Shown piece after piece: positions 44,901 to 57,219 of a DNA stretch of 64,000 nucleotides. The position numbers and the translations under genes are program-made. The notes under the pieces were generated by a model. It saw only the letters and a list, made by a program, of their open reading frames with translations, made no database searches and was not told the origin of the DNA. Each line of letters begins with the position of its first letter. Positions within the stretch are counted from its first letter, which is position 1. This DNA comes from Xylogone sp. PMI_703. Its lineage: Eukaryota; Ascomycota; Leotiomycetes. The DNA lies in assembly GCA_021399445.1 (NCBI GenBank), contig JAJTUQ010000001.1, forward strand, positions 6,634,001 to 6,698,000, read 5' to 3'.

Positions 44901-47900
44901 TTCCCTCAGACCATTGATCAAAAAGCCGGCAGCATGGGCGAGAGCATCCATCCAGTATGGGCAGCAGATATAACCATTGCAGTCACTTCCCTGATAGAGA
45001 TCCACAGAAGCCAGGCCCTGTAGCTGTTGTTCATCGACAAGGATTTCTCTTATATTTTTGAACTTCTCCCCGTATATGACAACATTATCGAATAGCCGGT
45101 ATAGCAGACTTGAGAGGATCCTCTGGGATAAACCTCTGAATAATTTTGCTTCAAGATTACCAATGTCGTGAATGACATCATCTTGTTCTTTTGACCATTC
45201 GTCAATCCAGTCTTGCTTTTTCTCAAAATACACCTGGCATATCGCATGTAGTTGCATATCATCGCTATTAGGGTCCTTGGTCTCAAATCGAAGCTTCGTG
45301 CACTTATCATAGAAATCGCCGTGAGCGACAATGCGCAACACTAGGGATATGCCATCCCTGGAATGAGGAGCGATAATGGGCTTTTGGATATCTAGAGCTG
45401 AGACACATGGCCTGAAATTGGGCTGTATTTCAAATTCATTATCACTCAGATACTGAGCGATCGTGAGGGCGATGTCTGTATACAAAGACTAAATCAAGCG
45501 GAAGTTAGCTATCCACTCAAAACCTCCTCGTGTATGACACTTACGGCTGGGCAAAGATAACATCCATTCATCTCATGCCCCTGCATAACTTCGTAAAGAT
45601 GTTCTTCCAGTAAATCAGCTTCAAATGAAAGCATAATGAAGCCGTTCTGTAAAGATCGAGACACTAGTCTATGGACTGATTTTGAGGCTAATTTCACGTC
45701 CAATTTAGGTGCTCCCTGCACTTCTGTTGTAGCTGCTTTACTGATATCGTGATCCAACTTAGACTGTTTCTTCAGGGGCAGCCAATAATGCTTCTCTTCT
45801 AGTGCATGTGTAGGTATCGGAAGAAGTTTTGGGTTTTGGTACCCTTGGTGGTACTCTCTCCAGTCAATGTCGTGTCCAACGTTGTATAACAGGCTTAGAG
45901 CTCTTGGTGCTGTGGACCAAATACTCTCGTCTCTCTTCATCAGCGATAATGCTCGCACTTTGGATCCCAGAGTTAATTTGACCATTGGGGAGCATATTCC
46001 GTGGGGTCCCAGCTCCAACCATACAGATTCATTGAATCTGGAGTCAATATGGCTACCGTTCGATAACATATCGCAGAAGTTCACTGTGTCTCTGGTGTGT
46101 CGTTTGAAGTAATCTGGCCCCAGTTGACTGGCAGAAGTTACCTTGGTACCTTCCGTAGGAGACAATAGGGGTGTATGTGAATCACTGAACTTAATAAAAC
46201 TCTGCGCGGTGAGGAGATCATTGCTTATGATATCCATCTGGGACGAATGGAACGCGAGTGGAGTTTTAATTCGGGAGCACTGTATCTGCTTATCTTTCAG
46301 CAGTTTCTCGGCGTCTTCCAAGAGTGAAGTGGGCCCAGAAAGTACAATGTCCGATGGACTGTTTTTGCAAGAGACCTCAACATCAGCGAATTTGGATTGG
46401 AGATGTTGCTGAGTTTCCCTCCAGGAAGCTCGGACCGCCAGCATTCCATGGCTACTGAAATTGCACTTCTGCTCTAGAGCTTTTGCGCGTAGGCCAACAA
46501 TGTAGATCATATCGTCTGGAGAAATTATGCCACTTGCACACAAAGCAACGTACTCTCCAAGACTGTGCCCGGTAACCGCGGATGGCCGAATGCCCCATGA
46601 TAGAGCAAGCTTGTACATGGTAAACTGCGAAATCACATAGCCCAACTGTCTTTGGATGAAAGATAACTCCAGTCCATCGTTGCTATCAAAGAATGGGACA
46701 ACGGATGGGTATCCTAGCCTCTGAGCTCTTTGGTCTAACCTTAAGACTTCGGATCTGAAGAAGCTTGATGTGTCGTAGAGTTCTTGCATTGCTGGCGATC
46801 GAGTGTCTGTGTATCCGGAGAAAACGATATTAACATTTGCTGACTGGTAGTCTTTACTCGAAAGACGTTTTATCTTTGAATCCATTTGCTCTTCAAATTC
46901 TTGACGAGTTGATATCGCAACACTATGCCTCAACTCATAATGTGACCGGCGCACAGTTGTGGTATAAGAAAGGTTGGATAAACTCAGGCTTAACTGTTGC
47001 TTTGTCCACTCCAATAGCCTTTTCATGTTCTCTCGTAGCGACTTCTCTGTCTTGCCGCTGACCGCTATCACATGGTGAGAGCGGTGGTCGTCGAGGCTTG
47101 TGGATTGCTGTGGGCTGGCCTCCTCGAGTATCATTGAGGTATTTCCTCCTGCAGCTGAGAAGTTGCTGACCAACACACGCCGGAGGCCACCCTGTGCCTC
47201 TAGTGGTACATCCCAGTCCATAAGCCTTGGTGCAATATGAACGTTCTTCGGCTCTAGATCCGGTTCTCGTCGTCTAATTCCGGACTTAATGCCAACATGT
47301 GGTGGAATTTTCTGCTCCCGCAGCATCAGAAGGCATTTAATCACGGAACTAATCCCACTTGCACCTTCTCCATGCCCTATGTTAGCCTTGACAGCACCCA
47401 AGTACAAAGGATTCTCTTTGCTCCTGGACTCAGGAGCCAACACATTCCCAACCGAGGCCATCTCCACAGAATCTCCGGCCTGGGTTCCAGTCCCGTGCAT
47501 TTCTGCGTAACTTATGTCGGAGGGTTTCAAATTTGCCTGATACAAAAGTCGACGGAAGAGCTTTTCTTGTGTTGGCCCGTGAGGTCGCGTTATCGAACTT
47601 GAGTGACTAGAGTGATTCGTCGAAATCGCCCGAATGACGCCCAAAACATGATCGTTGTCAATAGTTGCGTCGGACAGCTTCTTAATAATGATTGTACCGA
47701 CTGCTTCTCCACGACAGTAGCCATCGGCATATTCGTCAAAGCTCTTGCACCCTCCAGTCTTGGATAAGAAGTGCCCCAGGTCAAGCCCTTTGTAGCTGTA
47801 GGGCGCTGTCAGAACGTTAGATCCTACAACTATCGCAGTGCCACAGTCCCCATTCCAAACACTATTACAAGCATTATTTAAAGCAACCAGACTTGAGGAA

Positions 47901-49741
47901 CACGCAGTATCAAACGAGACTGCCGGACCGTCAAAGTTGTAGATAAAGTTGACACGACCCTAGTTAATATGAGCGAAATTTCCTTCAGGGTAAGGGATTG
48001 TAGACGCACAGGAGCAAAAGCCCTTGAGCTTCCAGGATATAGTATGGATCTACTTGCTGGCTCATGTACTCTTCTTTGTACTCTTCTGTGGCATTGCCCC
48101 AGAATGTGCCTATCCTCGAAGCATCTGTAGAGGGAGTACTATTTGGTACAATCCCCGCACTTTCTAGAGCTTCGTGAACAGTTGTGAGACCTATTCGATG
48201 TGCTGGATCGGTGTTCAGTGCTTCTCTTGGAGACATATGAAAGAATTTCGGATCGAATAGGCCTGGTTGATCCATGAAGCAACCCCATATCTTATTCTTA
48301 AAATGTACGCTCTTATCGAAACGATCGTCTGGTACCTGATTGATTTCAGTCCCCTTGATTATTAAATCTACCGGATTTACTCACCTCTTGGACACAATCA
48401 ATACCTTGGCTGAGAATATCCCAAAATTTATCGGGATTGTTAGCGGATGGAAATCTGCCGGCCATTCCTACGATGGCTAATGGCACGTTTGGGCTTGAAG
48501 TAACCTGTTCAGTCGGTTTGCTAAAGTCCGCATCAAAAATCAGTCCATTTATACCCATTTTCTGGAGTTCTGACGCAAGGAAGCGACCCTGTAAATCTGG
48601 CCCGAATGTCCTCACTCGACAGGAAGTTGCGGTATTCCGACTCAAGATCTCTTTACAAGATTGCGTAATGATTTTCCAGTCAATTGGCCTTGCGAATATC
48701 TCGTACAGCACATCTTCCCAGATATTATCAGCAACATTCGTTTCATAGCAGCATGAGCCGCCAACGAGGAATTTTTGTCGACCATGAGAATTCGTTCGAT
48801 CGAAGCTGAGCGACTTGAGCAAACTGGGACGCGATATGACCGTTCTTGTCTCCTCTTTTGAGAATATGCCGACCGAGTGATACGGTGCATAGATCCCTAA
48901 TCGACGTAGTGCAGACACTTTCGTGGACTCGCTCAGCGAGACCAGATGTCCACTAATAAGGTCCAAGGACGATGGAGGCCCCGCAAGAGTAATGGAACTC
49001 TTTCCAAGTGCAGATATCCACGCACGTTTGTGGGGAGGAATTTTCTAAACAAGTGATAAGTTTGGCATCGATGAAATTCTCAAGGGAATTGTGGTCATAC
49101 CAGTAAGTCATGGAGAGCTGTGAGACTATCCAAAGAATGTAGATTCGCATCTCGAGGGATGGAGAGGGCCCAACTGCCCTTGTTTGTACTTCTAGCTTCA
49201 ATATCATCTCCCACCGAGGAGGCCAGAATGCCTCCCCTGAATGATATCCGCACCGCTTCCACCGCCAAAGGAATAAGGTCGTTCAACGATGCAGAGAGCG
49301 CTACGGCAGCTGCAGCAACTTCACCGAAGCATGTGCCAACGAAAATGCTATTCTCATGGCTCGGATATGGCTCCTTGGGAGCACGTTCATACGCACTATA
49401 GATACTCAGAATACATCTCCCAGATGTTTTACGTATTTCGGGATATATTACTTAATGAAATTGGCCAACTGTACGAGAACCACCTCAACTAGATCAAGAG
49501 CTGGATGGTGGTTCGCAGTTTGCCTGTTAGCTTCAAGGAGACAGTTCAGACTCCCAAAATTCGGTAACACCTCCCGTTGAAGGGAGGGCAGTTTGCTCCA
49601 TTCATCCTGCAGAGCGAGACGCGCATTTTCCAGGAAGGAAGAAACCAAAATCCCATTAGCTTTTGTGCTTTTGAGTATTGAATCTAGAAAGCTACTCGTT
49701 TCCTGCGAGCTATCAGCAAAGAATAGTATGGTTTTCTCCAT
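41953..49741 (-). CDS. Non-reducing polyketide synthase, SAT-KS-MAT-PT-ACP-ACP-TE-MT, with an apparent frameshift in KS
   Basis: Exons 49741-49452, 49395-49101, 49044-48385, 48335-48010, 47959-45545, 45488-42161, 42110-41953; about 2490 aa if the missing base is allowed for. In order: SAT (VGTCFGE, Cys119), KS from about 381 (DTACSSS with Cys544, HGTGT, NIGHGEG), MAT (TGHSLGEYVALC, Ser about 990), PT (QGHEMNGCYLCPASLYTDIA, His1319; YWMDALAHAAG, Asp1510), ACP1 (DLGIDSLLSL, Ser1678), ACP2 (DLGLDSLMSLEI, Ser1793), TE (LGGYSSGGYYAYE, Ser1939; GNHFS, His2086) and a SAM methyltransferase (LEIGAGTGGTT, 2304-2314; FGSLPGWWLGVEENRQLTP; end SVILSTAV). The MT resembles the C-methyltransferase of reducing PKSs and sits after the TE, whereas fungal NR-PKSs usually run ACP-CMeT-TE. 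Exon 4 is one base short of frame: at about 48034-48041 the frame must shift for KS to continue as SSRAFAP into GRVNF. All other junctions hold. Confidence 0.9.
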
Positions 49742-51624
49742 TGAGAGAAAATGTTGAATTATCGATGGTTTCGTCGAAGAAATTGCGGTGTGTACTCTCT
49801 TGATCCGTCACTGTATTAGCTGTGTTTCATACTGTGTGTTACCAATTTTCCGGGCCAGACTGCCCCAAGAGATATGTTCCCGCAAAAGTTCTGAGTTCTA
49901 TTTACAAAAACTCTCCGTATGCTTTCCGGAAAGTACAAAAACATCTCATAAGCTGACATTACAACAATTGTCCCGAGAAAGGCCCGTTAAACAAGTGAAC
50001 AAAAATAAAGAATGCAAAGAGACTTGGTACTGTGTACTGTACGAAGAATGCTACTCTCTGGCTGATGATGCTCTTACAACATACCAAGACTCTGGCTAGA
50101 CGCCTGTAGTTGATAAGTTTACGCTCGGGGTTACAATAGGAAGTTAACCTTACAGTAAAGATAATCAAACTAGTACAGTGTTGGTATAGTTAAAATCAAA
50201 AGGCACCTCTTATGTAGGTTCTTCTGTACAACGGTTAAGTATTTGCACAACTCTAGTAGAGGTAGCCATCGTAAAGCCTCCTTATTCTATGACAAATGAT
50301 TTTAAAATGCTAAACACCTCTCATAACCGAAAGCACCATTGCTTCAATGATGGGCGTAGATTGTCATGCATAAAATCACGGAGTGGCAAGGAACTCGCGG
50401 TTTCATAGTTATTCAAGTAATATTACGCAATCTACTCAAGACCCATGAACGAGTATCATGGGAATGTATGATACTACTCGTTTCCCACGGAAATAATTAT
50501 GAAGAGCAATTCCAACATTGTTTTTCGTTGAAAGTAGAGATTTTTGATACGCTGGTCCAGTCCTTGCCCGTACCTGCAAATTTGTAAGCTAGGTTCAACC
50601 TCTTGACCCAGGGGTGACCACCTTGCGGTTGGCTGCTCAGTCAGACAGTGTAATGATTTCCTGTCACTATATGGTTATAGGTGTGACGATCTACGTGATT
50701 ATTGAAGAAGATTGTGCTTTTGATATTTCAGTATAATTGTCACGACCTTGCCTGTCACTACGTGCAGGCGGACGGATATTAGGTGTAGTACAGAGTTATG
50801 CTGACCATCGTTTTCCCATTCCGTCATAACACAATAGAGTAGATCTGGCTAGAGAATACAGTGAAGCTTTTTTGTATTCATTAAAGTAGCCCATTACATT
50901 CGCCGAAACATTAAGTCGTTGTTCTACGCGGTGTAATTATATGGTGTCTAAATACTTAAGTTAGTAGCCTGTAGCTGAGAGCTCTCACCTGTACGCTTTC
51001 TCTTTGCTACGTAATTCTAATACAACCACTTGTTGTTTTTATATCATATATTTGCTGTATTTTGATATTACTTTGATAATATAATACTCTGTAAGATTGG
51101 TAAATATCTTTATGTTATAGGTGTTAATTGATGAAATCAAGTTAGTCTCATCTAAGAAAGTGATTAAATCTTTATTATCACTTTATGAGAAGATAACAAC
51201 ATCTTTTATAAAGTTACGACTTGCCAAGTCATAACCCTCTTCTAACTGGTTAACTTCAATCAATCATAATTACACCGATTAAGGACTTCTGCTCCGAACT
51301 GATAAAATTTAATTCCCAGAAAAGCTCCGAGTAATGTCCCGAATACTACTTGTAAGTCTGAACAGAACTCTTCCCGGTAATAGCACGGGTATATACAGAC
51401 TTCGCAAGTTTCCCAGAGCAAGTTACACAACAGGCCTGAATTTATTCACTTTCTGATATCAACTTTTAAGCGGGTTCGTTGATCAAGTAGATTTAACGTT
51501 GATCTAAACCTAGTACAGAGGTTACCGAAAGGATGCGAGCTGCAAGTAAATCCATTCTAGCCACTCTGCTTACGATAACGCAATTCTCCCACTCAACATG
51601 CATGTTTCACTCAATGGATCTAGC
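49742..51624. other. PKS upstream region (PKS promoter and OMT 3' end)
   Basis: 1.9 kb, AT-rich, containing the PKS promoter. A short ATG-initiated frame of 73 codons at 50366-50587 has no recognisable features. A near-perfect hairpin, GTTACGACTTG / CCAAGTCATAAC, lies at 51213-51235. Possibly contains old transposon debris; none could be assigned. Confidence 0.45.
51213..51235. repeat. Near-perfect 23-bp inverted repeat
   Basis: Arms GTTACGACTTG and CAAGTCATAAC differ at one position and are adjacent. In AT-rich intergenic DNA between PKS and OMT. Confidence 0.55.
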
Positions 51625-53145
51625 CTAAAGTTTTGGTATCTCACCGGTACGGTATGCGAAATCAATGAGTGAGAATACCGTGCCGTCTACGTCCTCCTTC
51701 ACACCATTGAAATGGAAATTCTGGCTTGCCGCAAAGAATATTGCCTTAAATTGCTCTAGGGAGCGTTCATGGGCCGCGTGCCCAGCAATCATGATTTGAT
51801 CTTCTACTCTGTTTGCTGTTAGTGCAACCCTCCTGTGTTTTATATGCTGGTGGATCTTACCTTTTGGCCTCATATTCCCAGGCACTTGCCCTTAGTGCAG
51901 GAGGATGGGGCATTAAACACTCTGCAACCAGGACATGCGCATCATCCGCTAGCGCTGGCAAGAGGGCTCTGATAATCTTGACGCAGGCCTCATCAGACCA
52001 GTCGTGAAGGATGCTCTTGAATATGTACGCCTTCGCTGACACCGTCTGTGGAGTAAAGAAGTCATGATGGGCAAACGAGATGCGAAAATCCAATCCGAGC
52101 TTCTTGATCTCTGCCTCTCCTTCTTTCAGAGCTTCGAGGCTGAGGTCCTGGTTAACGATATGAATTGAGGGATAGGCTTGAGCCAGGATAACACTGGTTA
52201 ATCCCGCAGAGCCCCCGACCTATGAGCATTGTCAATGAGACATTCATAGAGACTTTTCGATGCCATGGGTATCGGCTGGTTACAAGGAAACCAAGGTAGA
52301 CGGGATATTGATGGTAACGTACATCAACAACGGTCCCAGAGCCGATTGAGCTCCAGTCCCATGCTTTGACCAGGTAGTCAGCGGACCAACAAGGGATTTG
52401 AGCGCGAGAAGCTAGGTAGGTTGAGTAGCGTTGCGCAGCGTCGGTTCTTTTCTCGAAGTAGTCAAAGAGACTCATGTATTCAGGAAATGCTAGGTTTGCT
52501 GCTGCTTCTGGTGCTTTATCTCCGTAAGCCTGCTTCCGGGCCAAGGCTTCCGGAAGCTTGACCAACAGAGAGCTGATCTCTGAGGACCACATGAGGCAAT
52601 AGTTGTGCATATTGCGATCAATTGCGAGCCTGGCTGAAGCAGCTGAATGGCTGATTATGCCGATGGGTTCTTCGTGCAGCAACCCATTGGCAATCGCATA
52701 TCGTATTACCCGGCTTGTTATGAGCTCGGGCAGGCCAATCTCGGCGACCAAATCACTCAGACTGCGGGAGCCACCTTGAGGTATCCGCCTGGGAATATCC
52801 AGACGCACCAGACTGCCAAGGTTGGCGATTTTGGAAGCAGACCTGCGTTTCACCGCAGCAGTCAGGTACATGCCATCACCAGGGAAGGATAACGAACCAA
52901 GACAATGAGCAAAGATAGTCCACCGGCCCCATCGTGAGATGGCTCAAGTCCTGAGCTGCGTTGATTAACGCATTTCGTGCTTGACGTAGAGCTTCAGCAT
53001 CAGCAGATGCATATTTCCGAGAATCAAAATCATGGACGCCGGCCTCCTCAAATGTGGGCTCTGGAAGTTGCTCCTGTCGAAGAAGCCGCAAAACTTCCGC
53101 CGCACTAGAGGAAACGCGCTCAACCGTTTCGGAAAATGTAGCCAT
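51625..53145 (-). CDS. SAM-dependent O-methyltransferase (secondary-metabolism type)
   Basis: Methylates a phenolic hydroxyl, probably on the PKS product. Exons 53145-52898, 52842-52323, 52219-51861, 51808-51625; 436 aa, typical of aflatoxin-pathway-like OMTs. The N-terminal half is the dimerisation/winged-helix part: SLSDLVAEIGLPELITSRVI and IANGLLHEE, then FPEYMSLFDYFEKR. The SAM-binding motif DVGGSAGLTS (about 256-265) is completed across intron 2, followed by HIVNQDL and the FFTPQ...YIFKSILHDWSDEAC block, in which the His of LHDW is the general base in related plant-type OMTs. The C-terminus reads FKAIFFAASQNFHF. The start at 53145 (MATFSETVERVSSS) is the first ATG. It starts 442 bp from the FAD monooxygenase, on the other strand. 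Confidence 0.92.
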
Positions 53146-53587
53146 ACTCTTCAATATCGATCTTAAGAACCGGAGACTCTCGCTGAATATAAATAAGCAA
53201 AGTCACCAACCGAACCCCAAAGATTTTGCCCCTGAAGCCAGAGCCTGGTGCATATTGTAGAGATGGATCCTGTGGTGTGGATTCACGGCACTGTGAATGG
53301 AGTGAATAAAATGTGATAGGTACTTAAGTTTCAGCAATATTTAATCTCCGAACAAATGTAAGATAATCGCCCGTATCCGCTGTAAAGGCGCCGGGGCTAG
53401 AACGAGGGAAGGATCTTTGGCCCAGGCCTTTCTCTTAAGGTCCTAATACTTGCTAGGTCGTACATGTCAGGACGGCAAATTTACCAGAATTGTGATGCGT
53501 TAAAATACCAGCTGGGATGGATACCACTTGCCAATTCCTCCCTTGTCTTTCAGATATCCCAGAATATTCTAGGTTAGAGAATGCGCA
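53146..53587. promoter_or_regulatory. Divergent promoter of the OMT and FAD monooxygenase genes
   Basis: 442 bp between two outward-facing start codons of cluster genes. No TCG-N5-CGA palindrome or TATA box stands out. Shared control by the cluster regulator is inferred from layout. Confidence 0.5.
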
Positions 53588-55194
53588 ATGCCTCTCAAAG
53601 TCATCGTGATAGGAGCAGGTATTGCTGGCCTAACAGCAGCTACCTCACTGTGTAAAGCAGGACACTCTGTTGAGGTAATGTTAATGCCCTTTTGAGATAT
53701 TGATAATGAAAATACGTGAAGTGACCTGACACGCGTTGAAGATATTCGAGAAGTCTGGTTTCAAGACTGAAGTTGGAGCGGCCCTCAATTTGATGCCAAA
53801 CGGAGCAGTAGTACTGGCCAAGCTTGGATTTGATTTCAAACGCGCACTAGTAGGGAGACATCAGCGACTAGAAACTGTTAACGGGATAACTTTGGAGCCC
53901 TTGACGTATATTGACCTGAGCAATGTAGAAAAGGAGTATGGGAGTCACATGCAGTCAGTGCTCCGAGCCGACCTTCATTCAGAGCTCCTCCGTTTATCAC
54001 AACAAGGACCAAATCCAGCTACTTTGCATTTAGGAGCACCAGTCAAGCGTGTTGACTCAACCGAAGGGAGAGTTGAGCTTGAGTCGGGAGAGGCTTATAC
54101 CGCAGATCTTGTAATTGCAGCAGACGGCTCACATTCCATTTGTCGGTCTGAGGTCCTGGGATATGACCAGCTTCCAACCGAATCTGGAAACAATGCCTTC
54201 CGTTTCCTTATCCCAACGGAGCTGATTAAAGACATTGATGAAATCAAAAAGCTTATTCCAGGAAAAGTTCCTGGAGCGACGATATTTGCGGACGTCAACG
54301 ATAAATTCAACACCCGGCATCTGGTATGGTATGACTGTCATGGGTACGTTCAATGTGTTCTCAAAGTACTTTCTCCATGCTAACATCTAACAGTGGTACA
54401 CTCCAGAACTTTGTTGGTATCTACCCTGCCATGCAACACGTCGGGGACACAGACCATAAGACCATGTTGCTGGAGCAGTTTCGGCATTTCCATCCGCGAA
54501 TTGTTGATCTATTAAAGTGTGCTGAGTATTCCAAGATTTATATGATCTACTACAAACTGACTATACACTCAAGGCTAGCCGAAGATGTACGAGTCTGGCC
54601 TCTTCGGTTTGACAATCTCCTAGAGAGGTACACCCGAGGAAGGGTTGTGCTCATAGGCGACGCTGCACATACAGTATGATTCCAGTGGATACATATGATG
54701 ATTCTGTCACTAAGGACCTAAACAGATGCTTCCCTTTGGTGGACAAGGTGCCAACCAGGGCATCGAGAGCGCTGGTATACTCGGCGAGATGTTCAAAGAT
54801 ATACACGCAGTCGACATACCCAAGAAAGTTGAAGAGTTTGAGAGGATGAGATGGAACCGTATCGCTACAATAAAACTCCTTTCAAAAGTGCGATTTGGCA
54901 GGGAAAACGATTCGGCGTACAGCCCCATCCAACACAACAAAATTGATCCTAAAGGTAGGTTCCAAGTTGCCCCCCCCCCGTGGCCGCCGGAATGGTCTTA
55001 AAATTAACGCGCTTTATTAGATATACCTCGTTCTTTCCACGAGCGACTTCTGTTTGAATGGAAGTACGTATATGACGTACACCGAGGTTTGGTGCCACTT
55101 ACTGACCTTTTACAGGTACAACGTCTTTGATGAATTTCACAAGAGGCAGCAAACGACCTCACTACGCAACGGATATTCAGAAGGGCTTTTCTGA
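53588..55194 (+). CDS. FAD-dependent aromatic monooxygenase (salicylate hydroxylase-like)
   Basis: Class A flavoprotein hydroxylase, using NAD(P)H and O2 to hydroxylate (sometimes with decarboxylation or dearomatisation) a phenolic substrate. Exons 53588-53674, 53742-54343, 54394-54673, 54726-54954, 55021-55063, 55116-55194; 439 aa. The FAD dinucleotide fold VIVIGAGIAGLTAA is at residues 5-18, the second-domain arginine in VLRADLHSELL at about 105, the DG motif VIAADGSHS at about 153-161, and the GD motif LIGDAAHTMLPFGGQGANQG at about 317-335 is joined across an intron. No signal peptide. Its position beside the OMT and PKS suggests it oxidises the released polyketide; in clusters of this type such enzymes often act on orsellinate-like acids, but the substrate here is inference. 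Confidence 0.93.
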
Positions 55195-55908
55195 TATATA
55201 CATGATGCGGAATAACGTTTTTTTATGACTTAGTTAGCCGCAAGATAATATTACACCTTGTAGTCAGATAGTACATTGTTAAGTGGTTTGTAGATAAAAA
55301 TTGAATCCAGAGTGCCACGCTATTATTTGATCTGTCCAATTTGACCAACCCAACCAAAAAGTGTTCTTCCTTGTTCTAAAAAAAGCTACCAAATATGAGA
55401 AGAGTTCGTGCTACACAGCCTTTTGGCTCGGCTCTACATCTCTCCTAGTAATGCGGTAATATGACCACCATAACTAGGCATAACACTTTCCTTGCTCTCG
55501 ATCTGACTGTATTACCGTTAAGGCGCTCCCAAGGCCGTTATCTGTAATCGCCTTATTTTGGGGTTATACAGCTACCTTGTGTTAGTGTGGTGTGGGGAAG
55601 GTCTTGGTAGTGTCTCTCTCTTTTCCGGCCTCGGGATTGGTGTTACCGGGATTACAATCAAGCCTTATTTTAGACACGAAAGCTAAATTGAAAGCCCAAC
55701 ATTAATGAAGTATTTTTACCAAAAAATTAATCTATTGTATAATTCACTAGTCCTCCATACCCTACTCCCAAGAAGAATAAATTTCCCAGACAACACAACT
55801 AGTATATCATAATTATATAGAACGCCTAATGGAAGTGAATTGATAATTTATATCCCAAAAACAATAACGACCTCTAGAACATGACAAATATTGCTGTTAT
55901 GCCATCAT
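55195..55908. other. Convergent region between FMO and the regulator gene
   Basis: 714 bp, AT-rich, containing the two 3' ends. No gene or element is recognised. Confidence 0.45.
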
Positions 55909-57219
55909 CTAGTTGTTAGAAATTACATCTCCAGCGTCATTTCGCATTCCCCTTATGATGCCCCCTAAATCACGCAGCAGCGACTCCACATGGTTGTCGA
56001 AATTAGCGATCGAGAACAGAGTTCGGTAACCCTCCTCATTCAGACTCTCAAACAGAGAGAAGCCTCCCAATCCTAACCTCTCTGAATCATTCGGAAGACA
56101 ACCTTGCAGGGTGCATCTGCATGTATTGATTTTCCTTTTCAGATACTTCACTGCTAGCTCGATTCGATAGACTGCGAGCATTATCAACGTATGTGACACT
56201 AGTCTGCATTCATCCTCTGTGGCGTGGTATTTGCCTACCACCACTCGCTGATCGGTCCACGACGGCTGTGAGATGCTGGGAGGTGAAATTGAACCAGAGC
56301 TCGAGCGGTTTTTCTCATTGTTCAGAGATGAGAGCTTTAAAGAACGGAGGAGAGTCCGGATGCTCATGGCGAATAGAAGGAATACACCTTGGTTCTCGGT
56401 TTGCTGACACTTGCGGCATTGTATGAGATTGTTCCATGTTTCAGTCGCACGCCGGAGGGCGATAAGAATGATGTCCAACGACAAATGAGCCCGCACTTGT
56501 CCTAGGTCTTCGATTTGGTCCAGCAGTTTGATATGTTGTATGACACAACTACAAGCAGACGGTACTAGTTGGGAAGGAGTCGGGATTTCTGCCGTGATGT
56601 TTTGAATCTCAGAGCTAGCAGGGCTTTGGTCGGCCTGTTGACCTCTAAATGGTCTACCACCGCTGAAATTTGATGTTTCTATCCCCGAGGTTCCTATCTC
56701 GCTAAAGAGAGACGATACGTATCCCGGTACGTCGTGTGAGTGTGAGTGCGTCTGCGTGTTGGGCAGGGCGGTTGAGCTCTCTCTGTGGCCCATATTAAAT
56801 TCAAATCCCCCGAATACGTCCCAAGAGTCCACAGATGATAGCGAAGGAGAGATCCTTTGGTCAATGTAGTCATTTACCGGAGTTGCAGCTATTAGGTTCT
56901 CAAACGTCGGGTCATTCTCGGAATTCGATAATGGTGTGTTAAGCTGCCGTGGTTGTGGTGGTTGTTGTTGCATGTCACCGCAGGAGTTCCTCGCATGGGC
57001 GTTATTTCTTTCCAATGTCTGTTTATTCTTGCTCCCCTTGGGTCTACCGAGCTTATTAGACATGCTGTACACACATCGGATTCCAGCCTCTGAGCACGCA
57101 TTGCATGGCTGGCCACCGGAGCATTTCGTCTTCCCATGATGGCAGTTATCACAGGCAGATCGAAGCTTCATAGACGACCTTGAACTAGCTGTTGATAAGT
57201 TATAAGGAGCCGTAGCCAT
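55909..57219 (-). CDS. AflR-like Zn2Cys6 transcription factor, probable cluster regulator
   Basis: Single exon, 436 aa. The binuclear zinc cluster ACDNCHHGKTKCSGGQPC continues to a sixth Cys; the six cysteines are at 23, 26, 33, 39, 42 and 49. A basic linker RPKGSKNKQ follows directly, as in AflR. The middle is Gln/Pro/Ser-rich (MQQQPPQPRQ). The C-terminal half matches the AflR regulatory domain: SACSCVIQHIKLLDQIEDL, LDIILIALRRATETWNNLIQ, RKCQQTENQGVFLLFAMSIR and CRCTLQGCLPNDSERLG. Proteins of this type bind cluster promoters and switch the pathway on. It lies between the FMO and MFS genes, 2 kb from the latter. Confidence 0.93.
   Translation of the reverse strand: MATAPYNLSTASSRSSMKLRSACDNCHHGKTKCSGGQPCNACSEAGIRCVYSMSNKLGRPKGSKNKQTLERNNAHARNSCGDMQQQPPQPRQLNTPLSNSENDPTFENLIAATPVNDYIDQRISPSLSSVDSWDVFGGFEFNMGHRESSTALPNTQTHSHSHDVPGYVSSLFSEIGTSGIETSNFSGGRPFRGQQADQSPASSEIQNITAEIPTPSQLVPSACSCVIQHIKLLDQIEDLGQVRAHLSLDIILIALRRATETWNNLIQCRKCQQTENQGVFLLFAMSIRTLLRSLKLSSLNNEKNRSSSGSISPPSISQPSWTDQRVVVGKYHATEDECRLVSHTLIMLAVYRIELAVKYLKRKINTCRCTLQGCLPNDSERLGLGGFSLFESLNEEGYRTLFSIANFDNHVESLLRDLGGIIRGMRNDAGDVISNN

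Noticed and set aside
41953..49741. Treating the PKS as two genes split at the frameshift
   Set aside because: The KS domain would be divided just before its active site and no start codon or promoter lies at the break; a one-base lesion or error is simpler.
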